Shown: positions 12,886 to 19,273 of the stretch, piece by piece | How positions within the stretch are numbered: position 1 is the stretch's first letter | How the letters are laid out: every line of letters starts with the position of its first letter | The notes under the pieces: generated by a model | What the model was told of the DNA's origin: nothing | The model's input: only the letters and a program-made list of their open reading frames with translations | Database searches by the model: none | IMG/VR virus record: IMGVR_UViG_3300036823_000044 | Span: 1 to 25,707 of that record | Reading direction: 5' to 3' (one strand) | From: a virus | Length of the DNA: 25,707 nt | Position numbers and translations under genes: made by a program

Positions 12886-12916
12886 GGACGGCGAAGCCAC
12901 GACAGCTCCGCCGTCC
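12886..12916 (-). terminator. First hairpin of a tandem terminator
   Basis: GGACGGCG (12886-12893) and CGCCGTCC (12909-12916) with a 15-base loop, beginning six bases past the stop of the 177-residue gene. Two strong GC stems in a row suggest a real end of transcription. Confidence 0.6.
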
Positions 12917-12922
12917 GGAGGC

Positions 12923-13456
12923 CTACTCGGCCTCGTTGAACGTCTCGTCCTCGCCCTGCGGCTCGGCGGCCTGGGCCTGAGCGACCTCGGCCGGAGGAGC
13001 AGCGGCCACCGGAGCGCCCGCGGCAGCGGTCCCCTCGGCGGTCGTGGCGGGCTGCGTGGAGCGCGCCTTGCGGCGGTCCCACCAGGCGACGCCGTCCTCG
13101 AGCACCAGGCCCGGACGCGTGATGGTCAGCGTGCCCTGGACCATCGGGGTGTCGTACTCCTTGCCGGCGGCGTCGTAGTGCTTGACCGGGAAGGGGTCGT
13201 TCTTGCCGGGGTTCTTGACGAAGGTGTAGAACATCTGCGGCTTGATGTCCGCCGGCGCCTTCCCGAGCCGCACGAGCTCGTTCTTGAGGCCGATCGGGGT
13301 CACCTTGCCAGCGGGCAGCGGGAACCGGCTCGTGCCACTCGCCTGGGCGGCCTGCGGCTGCGGGGCAGCAGGGTCCACCGGGACGGTCGGCTCGACGGTC
13401 TGGCCATCGGCCGTATCGCCCGCCGGGTTCACGGTTTCGGTCGCGGTCTCAGCCAT
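12923..13456 (-). CDS. Putative HTH protein with Ala/Pro-rich flanks (177 aa), paralog of the 19316 gene
   Basis: Residues 50-130 form a compact domain with VTPIGLKNELVRLGK...IKPQMFYTFVKN and a later DGVAWWDRRKAR. The gene at 19316 has ITPFFAARVVNFRLE...VTPQMLYTYAKKG and NGEAFKTWLAKY in the same order, so the two are probably paralogs. The PQMxYT helix followed by a wing resembles MerR/excisionase-like HTH domains. Flanks are Ala/Pro/Glu-rich and probably disordered. AAAGGAGAG precedes the ATG, and a good promoter lies upstream. Likely an abundant DNA-binding protein; the exact role is unknown. Confidence 0.6.
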   Translation of the reverse strand: MAETATETVNPAGDTADGQTVEPTVPVDPAAPQPQAAQASGTSRFPLPAGKVTPIGLKNELVRLGKAPADIKPQMFYTFVKNPGKNDPFPVKHYDAAGKEYDTPMVQGTLTITRPGLVLEDGVAWWDRRKARSTQPATTAEGTAAAGAPVAAAPPAEVAQAQAAEPQGEDETFNEAE

Positions 13457-13492
13457 TTGACTCTCCTTTGGTTGGCTGAATTTTTGCTTGTA

Positions 13493-13527
13493 CTATAATT
13501 ATAGCGCGCCACGCGCTGGGACCACAA
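13493..13527 (-). promoter_or_regulatory. Promoter of the 177-aa gene, on a 12-bp palindrome
   Basis: On the minus strand TTGTGG (13527-13522), an 18-base spacer and TATAAT (13503-13498). The -10 box is part of the perfect palindrome CTATAATTATAG (13493-13504). The same TATAATTATAG core recurs before the small terminase at 19922. ACCAC/GTGGT (13521-13532) over the -35 box may be an operator. Confidence 0.65.
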
Positions 13528-13586
13528 GTGGTTTCCTGTGATTTCTTTTGGAATCTTTTTTGGCACATTGTACCACTTGGAACCCC

Positions 13587-13925
13587 CTAGGACAAACGGT
13601 CAAATGTTTCGGCTATCACCATCTTCTCTAGCGCCTTGGAGGTACGCTCGTACTCAGCCATGTCACCGTAGAGCCCGCAGCTGAACAGGTGCGACCAGCA
13701 GTAGACACCGCTCTTGGCGTTCGAGTTCTTGAGTGCACGGAACTTCCACCGTGCACGGTTCTTGCACTTGTACTTATCCTTTAGACCAGGAACAGGAGGC
13801 TTGTTGCCCCTGCCATACAGTGCCTTGAGTGGCATCGCCGACCACCGATAGCCGTCGCACGGCCGAGTCTTCTCCAGGCGTGTCACCCAGGGCAGTCGTG
13901 CGACGCGGTCAGTTACCTTGCTCAC
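13587..13925 (-). CDS. Small four-cysteine hypothetical protein (112 aa)
   Basis: The frame extends upstream, but the GTG at 13925 overlaps the preceding stop as GTGA and avoids antagonising that gene. Cys23, Cys54, Cys76 and Cys83 with His79 (RPCDGY, KYKCKNRARW, VYCWSHLFSC) fit a zinc-binding fold. Proteins of this look (CKxxAxWxFxALKxS...YCxxHL) recur in actinophages without known function. Basic in its middle, so RNA or DNA contact is possible. Confidence 0.6.
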   Translation of the reverse strand: MSKVTDRVARLPWVTRLEKTRPCDGYRWSAMPLKALYGRGNKPPVPGLKDKYKCKNRARWKFRALKNSNAKSGVYCWSHLFSCGLYGDMAEYERTSKALEKMVIAETFDRLS

Positions 13926-14293
13926 CTGTAGGAACCGGTGACCTTGTAGTTCTCGGCACTGCGGCGGCTCTTCTCGTTCTCGAGCGCCGTGTCGACGATC
14001 TCGCCGTAGGACTTCTGCCGCTGGATCTCCAGGCCGTGGTACTCGCGCTGATGGATGCGGACGTCGCGACCCTGCTTCATCCACTGCTTGCCCAGCTGGG
14101 CGAACTCGAAGACCTGCTCGCAGGTCCAGTCGTTCTTGGTCAGAGTGACGACGGTGACCCAGCGCTCGTCCTCCGTCAGCTTCTCGACCAGTTCACGAAC
14201 GCCCTCTTCGCCGAGCTCCGCACGGATAGCGTCCGTGTAGAGCTGCTCCGGTAGGTACGGCTTCGCGATCTCCGGGATGTCGGTGTTGGTCAT
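13922..14293 (-). CDS. Hypothetical acidic helical protein (123 aa)
   Basis: No family recognised. AGAGGAGAAAG precedes the ATG, and both ends overlap neighbours (ATGA, GTGA). Mostly helical and acidic, with DERWVTVVTLTKNDWTCEQV in the centre and a basic C-terminus (ENEKSRRSAENYKV). No membrane segment. Confidence 0.6.
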   Translation of the reverse strand: MTNTDIPEIAKPYLPEQLYTDAIRAELGEEGVRELVEKLTEDERWVTVVTLTKNDWTCEQVFEFAQLGKQWMKQGRDVRIHQREYHGLEIQRQKSYGEIVDTALENEKSRRSAENYKVTGSYR

Positions 14294-14550
14294 GGCTTCT
14301 TTCTCCTCTGTTGTAGCTGCCTTGCGTATGCTGCGACAGCTTGCTGGTCTGCCTTCTCGGTCATGTAGTTCTTGAGCGGCTTACACCCGGCCGCGAATAG
14401 GGCGAGTCCCACAGGAGCGCCGATTATGGTGCATATCAGTGGGATCGCGACAATGGACGTGACTAGCGCCAGGCAAAGCCTAAGCGCAAGCCCTGAGTCG
14501 AACCACTTGGTTGAGCGGTTCAAGCCTGCCGGTTGACCATTCGGTGCCAT
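14290..14550 (-). CDS. Small membrane protein (86 aa)
   Basis: The ATG at 14550 is preceded by AAGGGACCTG; the longer frame conflicts with the upstream gene. Residues 21-56 are hydrophobic (LALRLCLALVTSIVAIPLIC, then TIIGAPVGLALFAAGC), enough for two short spans or one hairpin. The C-terminus is basic (QLQQRRKKP) and probably cytoplasmic. Possible roles include a holin-like or exclusion protein, but it is far from any lysis gene. Its start lies 71 bases inside the preceding gene. Confidence 0.55.
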   Translation of the reverse strand: MAPNGQPAGLNRSTKWFDSGLALRLCLALVTSIVAIPLICTIIGAPVGLALFAAGCKPLKNYMTEKADQQAVAAYARQLQQRRKKP

Positions 14551-14707
14551 CAGGTCCCTTAACGTCGTATCGATTGCGCGTCTTGAACACGTGCACTCGG
14601 ACGACCACAACGGGAACTCTAGTTGCCCAGACTCTGTGTAGGTCGACGACACTACCCGAAGTCTCCGTAGGGTCTACTGCCAGGTAGGTGAGACCTACCT
14701 TAATCAT
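14480..14707 (-). CDS. Hypothetical beta-rich protein (75 aa)
   Basis: AGGGAGGTGA precedes the ATG. The product is strand-rich (MIKVGLTYLAV, RVPVVVVRVHVFK) and basic in its second half. It overlaps the membrane-protein gene by 71 bases out of frame, a larger overlap than usual here. No family recognised. Confidence 0.5.
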   Translation of the reverse strand: MIKVGLTYLAVDPTETSGSVVDLHRVWATRVPVVVVRVHVFKTRNRYDVKGPDGTEWSTGRLEPLNQVVRLRACA

Positions 14708-14728
14708 TACTTCACCTCCCTTCCGAAC

Positions 14729-14748
14729 CGTACTCCCTCAAGAGTACG
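14729..14748 (-). terminator. Short hairpin between genes
   Basis: CGTACTC (14729-14735) and GAGTACG (14742-14748) around a 6-base loop, 16 bases past the stop of the 82-residue gene. Moderate stem with no T-run; possible terminator. Confidence 0.45.
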
Positions 14749-14764
14749 ATCCGCACTGGAGGTG

Positions 14765-15013
14765 CTACAGGTGACCTGAGTCACGAAGGCGCTGCTCGTA
14801 CGGCCGGTCCGACGTCTTGTCTCGAGCGACCTGATTCAGCTCAGCCCTGATCCTGGCGTCGGACAGGCAGTACCTGACGATGCTCGAGTACGGCTCGAAC
14901 ATCGTTCGGGTGCTCTTCTCGTCCTTCATCTCGTCGAGGATGAGCTTGAACACCTCCTCCACGCGCCTGACGTTGGCTGCTGTGTTTTCCTTGTGCGATC
15001 CACCGAATGCCAT
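14765..15013 (-). CDS. Hypothetical helical protein (82 aa)
   Basis: The ATG at 15013 (MAFGGSHKENTAANVRRVEE) has GGTGGAGAAGACC upstream and overlaps the previous stop as TGATG, so it is preferred over 15037. The protein is a helical bundle candidate with charged surfaces and one cysteine. No family recognised. Confidence 0.55.
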   Translation of the reverse strand: MAFGGSHKENTAANVRRVEEVFKLILDEMKDEKSTRTMFEPYSSIVRYCLSDARIRAELNQVARDKTSDRPYEQRLRDSGHL

Positions 15014-15156
15014 CAGGTCTTCTCCACCTTGAACCACGCGCCTGACTCCATGCTCGAGGTCAGGCCGGTGACGACCTTGTCGAGGTCGGCAGTCGTCTTG
15101 CAGTTGAAGAGGTGCTCCTCTCTATCTGCAGGACTGTATATCGTCACTCTGTACAT
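15013..15156 (-). CDS. Hypothetical small protein (47 aa)
   Basis: MYRVTIYSPADREEHLFNC... alternates strands and a helix like a small ferredoxin-type or RHH-sized fold. GAGGAGACC precedes the ATG, which overlaps the preceding stop (TGATG). Called from frame, ribosome site and tight packing; function unknown. Confidence 0.5.
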   Translation of the reverse strand: MYRVTIYSPADREEHLFNCKTTADLDKVVTGLTSSMESGAWFKVEKT

Positions 15157-15572
15157 CAGGTCTCCTCACACTCGATAACGATGCGCTCCTTCTCGCCGCC
15201 ATTCAGCGACAGGCGCGCCGGCTTGTACGTGTTGCCGTCGATCTGAATCCGAACCTCGATCAGCTCGGCAGGCATTCCCACTGGCCAGGCGTTCTCGAAG
15301 GCCTCGAGGAAGCCGGCGATGTCGTCAACCTTGGGCGTTGAGGCCTCGCTGTTGACGCGAAGCAGGTTGAACAGCTGTGCGATGATCTCGGACGTCTTGT
15401 TCCCGCCGATCGCGAGAATGTCTCGTGCGGTCTGTTCGGGCGTTTCGTTCGAGTAGATGGTCTTCTCGGCCACCTCTTCCTTGACCTCATCAGCCTCGGT
15501 GAAGTCGTCTGCCTGGTCCATCTCTCCTCCTTGTACGTTGATGGTGAGCTTGACCCTGTCAGTAGCTGACAT
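15156..15572 (-). CDS. Hypothetical acidic protein (138 aa; start uncertain)
   Basis: No family recognised. The ATG at 15572 overlaps the upstream stop with GAGGAGG before it. An internal ATG at 15521 (MDQADDFTEADEV) has an even stronger AAGGAGGAGAG site, so a shorter 121-residue form may be made instead or as well. Residues about 20-50 are very acidic. Then comes a helical segment (ARDILAIGGNKTSEIIAQLF) and a strand-rich C-terminus (LIEVRIQIDGNTYKPARLSL). Confidence 0.55.
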   Translation of the reverse strand: MSATDRVKLTINVQGGEMDQADDFTEADEVKEEVAEKTIYSNETPEQTARDILAIGGNKTSEIIAQLFNLLRVNSEASTPKVDDIAGFLEAFENAWPVGMPAELIEVRIQIDGNTYKPARLSLNGGEKERIVIECEET

Positions 15573-15988
15573 CACTCCTCCTCGAACATCGCGTCCTTGG
15601 CCATGAAGATGAACGACCAGAGCTCGTACAGAGCCCAGAAGAGGAACGACAGGTCCTCGTCCGCCTCGAACTTGCGGTTCGATGGCATCGTGATTCCTAG
15701 CGTGCCAATCTCTTCGCCTGTCGTCAGCTTGTAAACGTCTGCGTAGGTGTAGCCGAGACGCTCGTACATCATGCTCTTGTTGACGTCGGGGTAGATCTTG
15801 CCGGCGCTTTCCTTGGCCTTCTTGACGGCCTTCTTCAGCTCCTTGCGTGTGAGGATGAAACGCCGATCCTCACACTCGTATGTCCACGGCTTGCTAGCGA
15901 CAGGCTCGATGTACAGACCTGTCCACTGCTGAAGGCAAATGTCCATGCGAACGTGGAATGCCTTGTCCAGACGATTGACGTGTGTCAT
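15572..15988 (-). CDS. Hypothetical protein (138 aa)
   Basis: No family recognised. CGGAGGACGC precedes the ATG, which overlaps the upstream stop as ATGA. The protein is mixed alpha/beta, with a basic KELKKAVKKAKESAGKIYPD segment and a hydrophobic helix near the end (LSFLFWALYELWSFIFMA). That helix could associate with membrane or form a helical core. It ends AMFEEE. Confidence 0.55.
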   Translation of the reverse strand: MTHVNRLDKAFHVRMDICLQQWTGLYIEPVASKPWTYECEDRRFILTRKELKKAVKKAKESAGKIYPDVNKSMMYERLGYTYADVYKLTTGEEIGTLGITMPSNRKFEADEDLSFLFWALYELWSFIFMAKDAMFEEE

Positions 15989-16113
15989 GCGTCCTCCGAT
16001 TTGAACTTCGGCTTACTACAGATGGAACACCTGAAGTAGACCATAATCTTCGCCTTGCCCTTGTCAATGTAAGTCTTCCGACTTATCTCGACGAAGTTGT
16101 GAATGTGAGGCAC
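15985..16113 (-). CDS. Tiny zinc-knuckle-like protein (42 aa)
   Basis: GTG start sharing bases with the upstream stop (TAGTG), with GGGGTGA just before. MPHIHNFVEISRKTYIDKGK is basic; RCSICSKPKF contributes a Cys pair, and the two N-terminal His could complete a zinc site. Function unknown. Confidence 0.5.
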   Translation of the reverse strand: MPHIHNFVEISRKTYIDKGKAKIMVYFRCSICSKPKFKSEDA

Positions 16114-16412
16114 TAGTCACCCCAGATTCGAATGTCGAGCTTGAGTGCGCCTTTCGGTGTCAGTACGACTCCGACGCGAAGCTCGCCTTCTTCGTGTCCG
16201 TTTACCGGGTAGATACGGCTACGGCTCACTTTCGTTCCGAAGCCGTCGAAGTTCACTGTCCATCCGTCACTACTGAGGTCCTCAACGACCTCTTTCGGCG
16301 TTACATCGTGAACTTCGTCGCTGTAACGCGTTGCGACCTCGTCCAAAGCTGAACGAATGAAGCCTAGTATCGACTCGTTCAGCTCCAAGTGGACGCCCTT
16401 GAGTGGCTTCAC
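16113..16412 (-). CDS. Hypothetical protein (99 aa)
   Basis: GTG start overlapping the upstream stop as GTGA. The first half is helical (ESILGFIRSALDEVATRY) and the second half strand-rich (GELRVGVVLTPKGALKLDIR). No family recognised. It has overlapping stop/start neighbours on both sides, so it is well embedded in the operon. Confidence 0.55.
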   Translation of the reverse strand: MKPLKGVHLELNESILGFIRSALDEVATRYSDEVHDVTPKEVVEDLSSDGWTVNFDGFGTKVSRSRIYPVNGHEEGELRVGVVLTPKGALKLDIRIWGD

Positions 16413-16573
16413 TTCTTCACCAGAACCTCTCCGGTCCCTTTACATATGCATGACTTGTCATGCGGTCCTCGAGACAAGCATGGAACCTTCTCCATGCCTC
16501 TTTGATCCCGAATTGCCGGTTTGCCTCGAGCGATGTTCTTGGTCTCGTTCCTGTTCTTCTTCGGTCTGACCAT
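16409..16573 (-). CDS. Small basic Cys-containing protein (54 aa)
   Basis: AAGGAGGGAAC precedes the ATG at 16573, preferred over 16627. The N-terminus is very basic (MVRPKKNRNETKN). The C-terminal part carries Cys32, His39, Cys42 and Cys44 (CxxxxxxHxxCxC), possibly one zinc. Looks like a nucleic-acid-binding peptide; no family recognised. Confidence 0.55.
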   Translation of the reverse strand: MVRPKKNRNETKNIARGKPAIRDQRGMEKVPCLSRGPHDKSCICKGTGEVLVKK

Positions 16574-16590
16574 GTTCCCTCCTTCCGCCC

Positions 16591-16616
16591 GGCCCTGTGA
16601 ATTGCTCCACAGGGCC
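16591..16616 (-). terminator. Hairpin terminator between small genes
   Basis: GGCCCTGTG (16591-16599) and CACAGGGCC (16608-16616) form nine perfect pairs with an 8-base loop, 20 bases past the stop of the 51-residue gene and just before the ribosome site of the next. It may end transcription or limit readthrough. Confidence 0.6.
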
Positions 16617-16635
16617 AAGCGCAGCAAGGGACGTG

Positions 16636-16791
16636 CTAGGCCTTTTGGAGCTGCGCTATGAGCTCCTGAAGGCCGAGGTCGTTGTACTGCTCCTTCAACG
16701 CCTTGGCAATGTCTTGCACGTTGGTATCGGCCAGTAGCTCACGCAGTTTGTCCATGCGGAGTGCTTCCTTGATCAGGAACTCGCTGCCCAT
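16636..16791 (-). CDS. Small helical protein (51 aa)
   Basis: MGSEFLIKEALRMDKLRELL... is a clean amphipathic helix pair with no cysteines. The ATG overlaps the upstream stop as TAATG, with AAGG and GAGGG nearby. Probably a small dimerising protein; no family recognised. Confidence 0.55.
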   Translation of the reverse strand: MGSEFLIKEALRMDKLRELLADTNVQDIAKALKEQYNDLGLQELIAQLQKA

Positions 16792-16952
16792 TACCTTGCC
16801 CTCAGTTCCTCGTCGTTGACCGAGTTGTCAATGCCCGAGAGATACCAGGCCTGCATGTCGGTCTCGTTCTCGAACTCGATGCGGCGCACGACGGTATGCG
16901 CAGGCTCTTCCTTGGTCGGCGGAAAGCAGAGCGTGACTATGGCCTCATACAT
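16791..16952 (-). CDS. Hypothetical small protein (53 aa)
   Basis: MYEAIVTLCFPPTKEEPAHT starts a strand-rich product with an acidic helix (ETDMQAWYLSGIDN). GGAGGTAGCAA precedes the ATG, which lies inside the end of the upstream gene (8-base overlap). Function unknown. Confidence 0.5.
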   Translation of the reverse strand: MYEAIVTLCFPPTKEEPAHTVVRRIEFENETDMQAWYLSGIDNSVNDEELRAR

Positions 16953-17322
16953 TTGCTACCTCCAGGTCTGACATCAGGCACTTGCACTCAGGTCCTGACA
17001 GTCCCTCCTTGTAGAATATGCTGCGAGCACCTATGTAGTCGATGTTCTTCGTCGACCACCTCAGCAAGGGGTGATTGCGGCACTGAAGCGAGATGTGCTC
17101 GCCGTACGGCTGCTCAGGGTCGATCGTGCACTCGCGCTGAAGACGTGAGGCCTCATCCCTACGAGCTTGCTGGCAGTGGACGCACTGTTCGACCTCGTAG
17201 TTCTTGGCCGTACGACCGAAGTGGTGGTGACACATGACGCCAAGCGCACGGTCCTGTGGACACGTGAAGTTATGCGTCGCTTTGTTGACGCGTTCCGGAG
17301 GACATTTACAGGCCGGCGTCAT
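16945..17322 (-). CDS. Cysteine-rich zinc-binding-like protein (125 aa)
   Basis: The ATG at 17322 overlaps the previous stop as ATGA and is preferred over 17415. Ten cysteines are spread in pairs (5/7, 21, 31, 47/50, 65, 81, 113/115), with CHHHFG at 31-36 and CVHC at 47-50. This suggests two or more zinc sites. No known zinc family was matched. Basic helices between the clusters (ARRDEASRLQRE) make nucleic-acid binding plausible. Confidence 0.6.
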   Translation of the reverse strand: MTPACKCPPERVNKATHNFTCPQDRALGVMCHHHFGRTAKNYEVEQCVHCQQARRDEASRLQRECTIDPEQPYGEHISLQCRNHPLLRWSTKNIDYIGARSIFYKEGLSGPECKCLMSDLEVANV

Positions 17323-17543
17323 GACCAACCCCAACGCGGTCGAGCGGTGCGCATCATGCCGTACTTCTCCGAGACACCTCGCAGGTAGAAGAACCTGTAG
17401 CGTCCATTGGGACACTCGAGTAGGCGTGCCATCAGGCCAGTGGTGTCCTGTACGACCGTTTCGACGTACAAAAGGCGGTGATCGTGCCCCTTGACCGTGC
17501 AGTGTAGGACTGGCTGGTCTTTTGTTGCTTCCTGGATTCGCAT
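17319..17543 (-). CDS. Hypothetical protein (74 aa)
   Basis: AGAGGAGAAAA precedes the ATG. MRIQEATKDQPVLHCTVKGH leads into a strand-rich, basic product (YRFFYLRGVSEKYG). One or two cysteines only. The stop overlaps the next gene. No family recognised. Confidence 0.6.
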   Translation of the reverse strand: MRIQEATKDQPVLHCTVKGHDHRLLYVETVVQDTTGLMARLLECPNGRYRFFYLRGVSEKYGMMRTARPRWGWS

Positions 17544-17559
17544 TTTTCTCCTCTGTGTT

Positions 17560-17578
17560 GCCTAGCTGGAAGCTAGGC
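17560..17578. terminator. Compact hairpin with T-run on the plus strand
   Basis: GCCTAGCT (17560-17567) and AGCTAGGC (17571-17578) with a 3-base loop. On the plus strand it is followed by TTTTGG, a classical terminator look, although no plus-strand gene ends here. On the minus strand it sits before the ribosome site of the 74-residue gene and may act as leader structure. Confidence 0.5.
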
Positions 17579-17637
17579 TTTTGGCCTTGATTAATTTTAC
17601 CTGGTCCTCATAGGCTTTTGCAAGGCCCAATTTTGGA

Positions 17638-17745
17638 CTACTCAGGCGGACCAAGGTGTCTGAGTGCCTTGATGTCCTGCTTCTCGTCAGGAAAGAGATC
17701 GATGTCTGCCTGGCGCGCCGCATCCATCCGATTGATGTGACACAT
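17638..17745 (-). CDS. Tiny peptide (35 aa)
   Basis: MCHINRMDAARQADIDLFPD... ends HLGPPE. The last codons share a 12-base repeat with the end of the 117-residue gene. The ribosome site (CAGGTG) is about 11 bases away, so translation is less certain. Function unknown. Confidence 0.4.
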   Translation of the reverse strand: MCHINRMDAARQADIDLFPDEKQDIKALRHLGPPE

Positions 17746-17746
17746 G

Positions 17747-17863
17747 TCAGAACGAGCACCTGAAGGCGTGCGGCTTTCCTACTTTTGCACCGCATCCGCG
17801 GTAGCCCGACTCGCATTCGACTCGGTGCGCAGGACATCCGTCTACATTCGGGAGCTTGATCAC
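17747..17863 (-). CDS. Tiny four-cysteine protein (38 aa)
   Basis: GTG start overlapping the upstream stop as GTGA. Cysteines at 10, 17, 24 and 36 (DGCPAHRVEC...RGCGAK...RCSF) with histidines suit a single zinc-binding unit. No family recognised. Confidence 0.5.
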   Translation of the reverse strand: MIKLPNVDGCPAHRVECESGYRGCGAKVGKPHAFRCSF

Positions 17864-18213
17864 GTAGGCGGACCAAGCGGCTGACTCATAGGATTGCGAT
17901 CTCCTATGTCTGTGAGGTCCTTGTCGTACAGATTGTCCACGTCCATCTCGGGCGCGTTCTCGACAAACCGTACCTTCAGACCCTCTTCACGGTCGGTCTT
18001 GAATATCTGCGTTGTGGCGCGCCCATTGTACCTCTGCGCTGCCTTGTTGACCTGAACACGCATGTTCTCGGTCGGTACGCTGTAGTCGACGCCCTTTACG
18101 ATTTCGAACGACTGGCCGTTCGCAAACCAACTCGCCCAGTCGTAGGTCGCAGGACGGCCCTTCTGACCTAGCTTACGAACACCAGGCCCTTCCTCATTCG
18201 GAATAACGCGCAA
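17860..18213 (-). CDS. Basic putative DNA-binding protein (117 aa)
   Basis: TTG start with AAAGGCG about eight bases upstream. The core (RPATYDWASWFANGQSFEIV, then PTENMRVQVNKAAQRYNGRA) has a conserved-looking aromatic strand, a loop and a basic helix, suggesting DNA binding. The acidic tail (EMDVDNLYDKDLTDIGDRN) may be disordered. A TATAAT box lies 70 bases upstream. No family could be named with confidence. Confidence 0.6.
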   Translation of the reverse strand: MRVIPNEEGPGVRKLGQKGRPATYDWASWFANGQSFEIVKGVDYSVPTENMRVQVNKAAQRYNGRATTQIFKTDREEGLKVRFVENAPEMDVDNLYDKDLTDIGDRNPMSQPLGPPT

Positions 18214-18615
18214 GTTAATCGCCTTTCGTGTTAACAGTGCTAGCTAGCGTGATAGGCCAGCTAATCGGTTCTTATCTCTTATTATAGCGTAACTCAAATC
18301 GGAACTCCATGGCTTTGTTTGTCAAAGTGTTACACAAAAACGCACCTTTCTGACCTGCCAGGATCACAATCAATACAGTTCAACTAACGACATGGCGAAC
18401 TGGTAAACCTAAAGGTAGACCACTGGGCCGCAACATGACGGTGAGAGGACGCCCAAATCTTCGGATATACATAAACTTTGATGTAGTATAACCTTGTAAA
18501 GACGACCAGCGGAAGGTATGTTACTTGTTAAACTAGTGTCGTTGTTAGAGAGTTGCTGTAGCTCGCACGTGGCGCACTCTTATCCCTAAAGGTCACCGTA
18601 GAGCTCACGATAGTA
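18214..18615. other. Noncoding gap of about 400 bases
   Basis: No convincing gene was seen on either strand. Contents: a minus-strand -10 box (18281-18286), a GCTAGCTAGC palindrome (18239-18248), a CTTTG/CAAAG stem (18313-18327) and an AT-rich stretch around 18460-18500. The rest shows no structure I can interpret. Confidence 0.5.
18281..18286 (-). promoter_or_regulatory. -10 box before the 117-aa gene
   Basis: TATAAT on the minus strand (18286-18281) in the context CGCTATAATAAG, close to the -10 context at 13498. The -35 region is weak (TGGAGT at about 18309-18304). Confidence 0.45.
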
Positions 18616-18882
18616 TTACCTGGAATCCGTGGCTTTTCCCGTAGACCAATTGGGGAGAGGTATGTTGCGCGTGAGCTTGCTTTCGTCGCGCGCGAGTGGA
18701 GTCGGATTGGCATCGAGATTATATGATGCCCTCGTGAAGTTTCCGGACTGCCCTTCCGCAATTCGCTGTCGCGCGGACTTGTGGCGAGTGACCTTAGGCT
18801 GGTGCCGCTTGATCGGATCGGGCGTCTTCTTGATGTCGCGCTCCAGCTTGGCGACGTACTGCTCCCAATCGGCTGGCATCAT
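18616..18882 (-). CDS. Basic hypothetical protein (88 aa)
   Basis: The ATG at 18882 has AAGGAGCAGCC directly upstream, so it is preferred over 18954. MMPADWEQYVAKLERDIKKT is helical. The remainder is basic and low-complexity (KRHQPKVTRHKSARQRIAEG), probably disordered, and may bind nucleic acid. No family recognised. Confidence 0.55.
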   Translation of the reverse strand: MMPADWEQYVAKLERDIKKTPDPIKRHQPKVTRHKSARQRIAEGQSGNFTRASYNLDANPTPLARDESKLTRNIPLPNWSTGKATDSR

Positions 18883-18908
18883 GGCTGCTCCTTCTAGTCG
18901 TCCAAAGC

Positions 18909-18952
18909 GATGATATCTCGAAATCTCAGATATCAAGATCTGAGATATCATC
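18909..18952 (-). terminator. Nested GATATC inverted repeats after the 89-aa exported protein
   Basis: GATGATATCTC (18909-18919) pairs with GAGATATCATC (18942-18952). Inside, ATCTCAGAT (18923-18931) pairs with ATCTGAGAT (18938-18946), sharing bases with the outer arm, so two folds compete. It begins 12 bases past the stop codon, so a terminator is likely, but three GATATC copies also suit a protein-binding site. Confidence 0.5.
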
Positions 18953-18963
18953 ACTTTCGCCGA

Positions 18964-19233
18964 CTAGCTCTCGTCGACGACCTCACCATCGAGGTCCACG
19001 ATGACGGACTGCCACCTACCGACGATTACCTTCGAACACAGGTTGATGTGCTCGTACTTCGCGAGGGCCGGCGTGACGTACTGCCACGAGGTGTACTTGT
19101 CCAGCCTATGGACTGGCTTCGGATTACACGAAGTCGTCGGATTCTGCGAGGCCATTGCGTCGGCGCCATTGTTGATGGCCGCTCCGGTCATAAGCGCGAG
19201 GGCTATAACCCCCACGGATACGAACTTCCGCAT
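18964..19233 (-). CDS. Small exported protein (89 aa)
   Basis: Residues 1-28 form a signal peptide: MRKF basic start, VSVGVIALALMTGAA core, cleavage near ADAMA. The mature 60 residues contain two cysteines (TSCNPKP, INLCSKV) likely joined by a disulfide, with basic and aromatic residues between. AGAGGAG precedes the ATG. No family recognised. Third exported product in this leftward block; superinfection exclusion or surface modification are possible guesses. Confidence 0.65.
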   Translation of the reverse strand: MRKFVSVGVIALALMTGAAINNGADAMASQNPTTSCNPKPVHRLDKYTSWQYVTPALAKYEHINLCSKVIVGRWQSVIVDLDGEVVDES

Positions 19234-19273
19234 ACTATCTCCTCTGTAGTTGTTCTATCTGGACTCGATAGCC

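Noticed and set aside
12506-13498. 330-residue plus-strand frame across the structured gap
   Set aside because: Antisense to a good gene, no ribosome site, and Arg/Gly/Leu composition of a shadow frame.
17562-17627. 22-residue TTG-start frame before the 74-residue gene
   Set aside because: AT-rich, no ribosome site, and includes the hairpin; more likely a leader region.
18528-18761. 77-residue minus-strand frame
   Set aside because: Overlaps the supported 88-residue gene in another frame and lacks a ribosome site.
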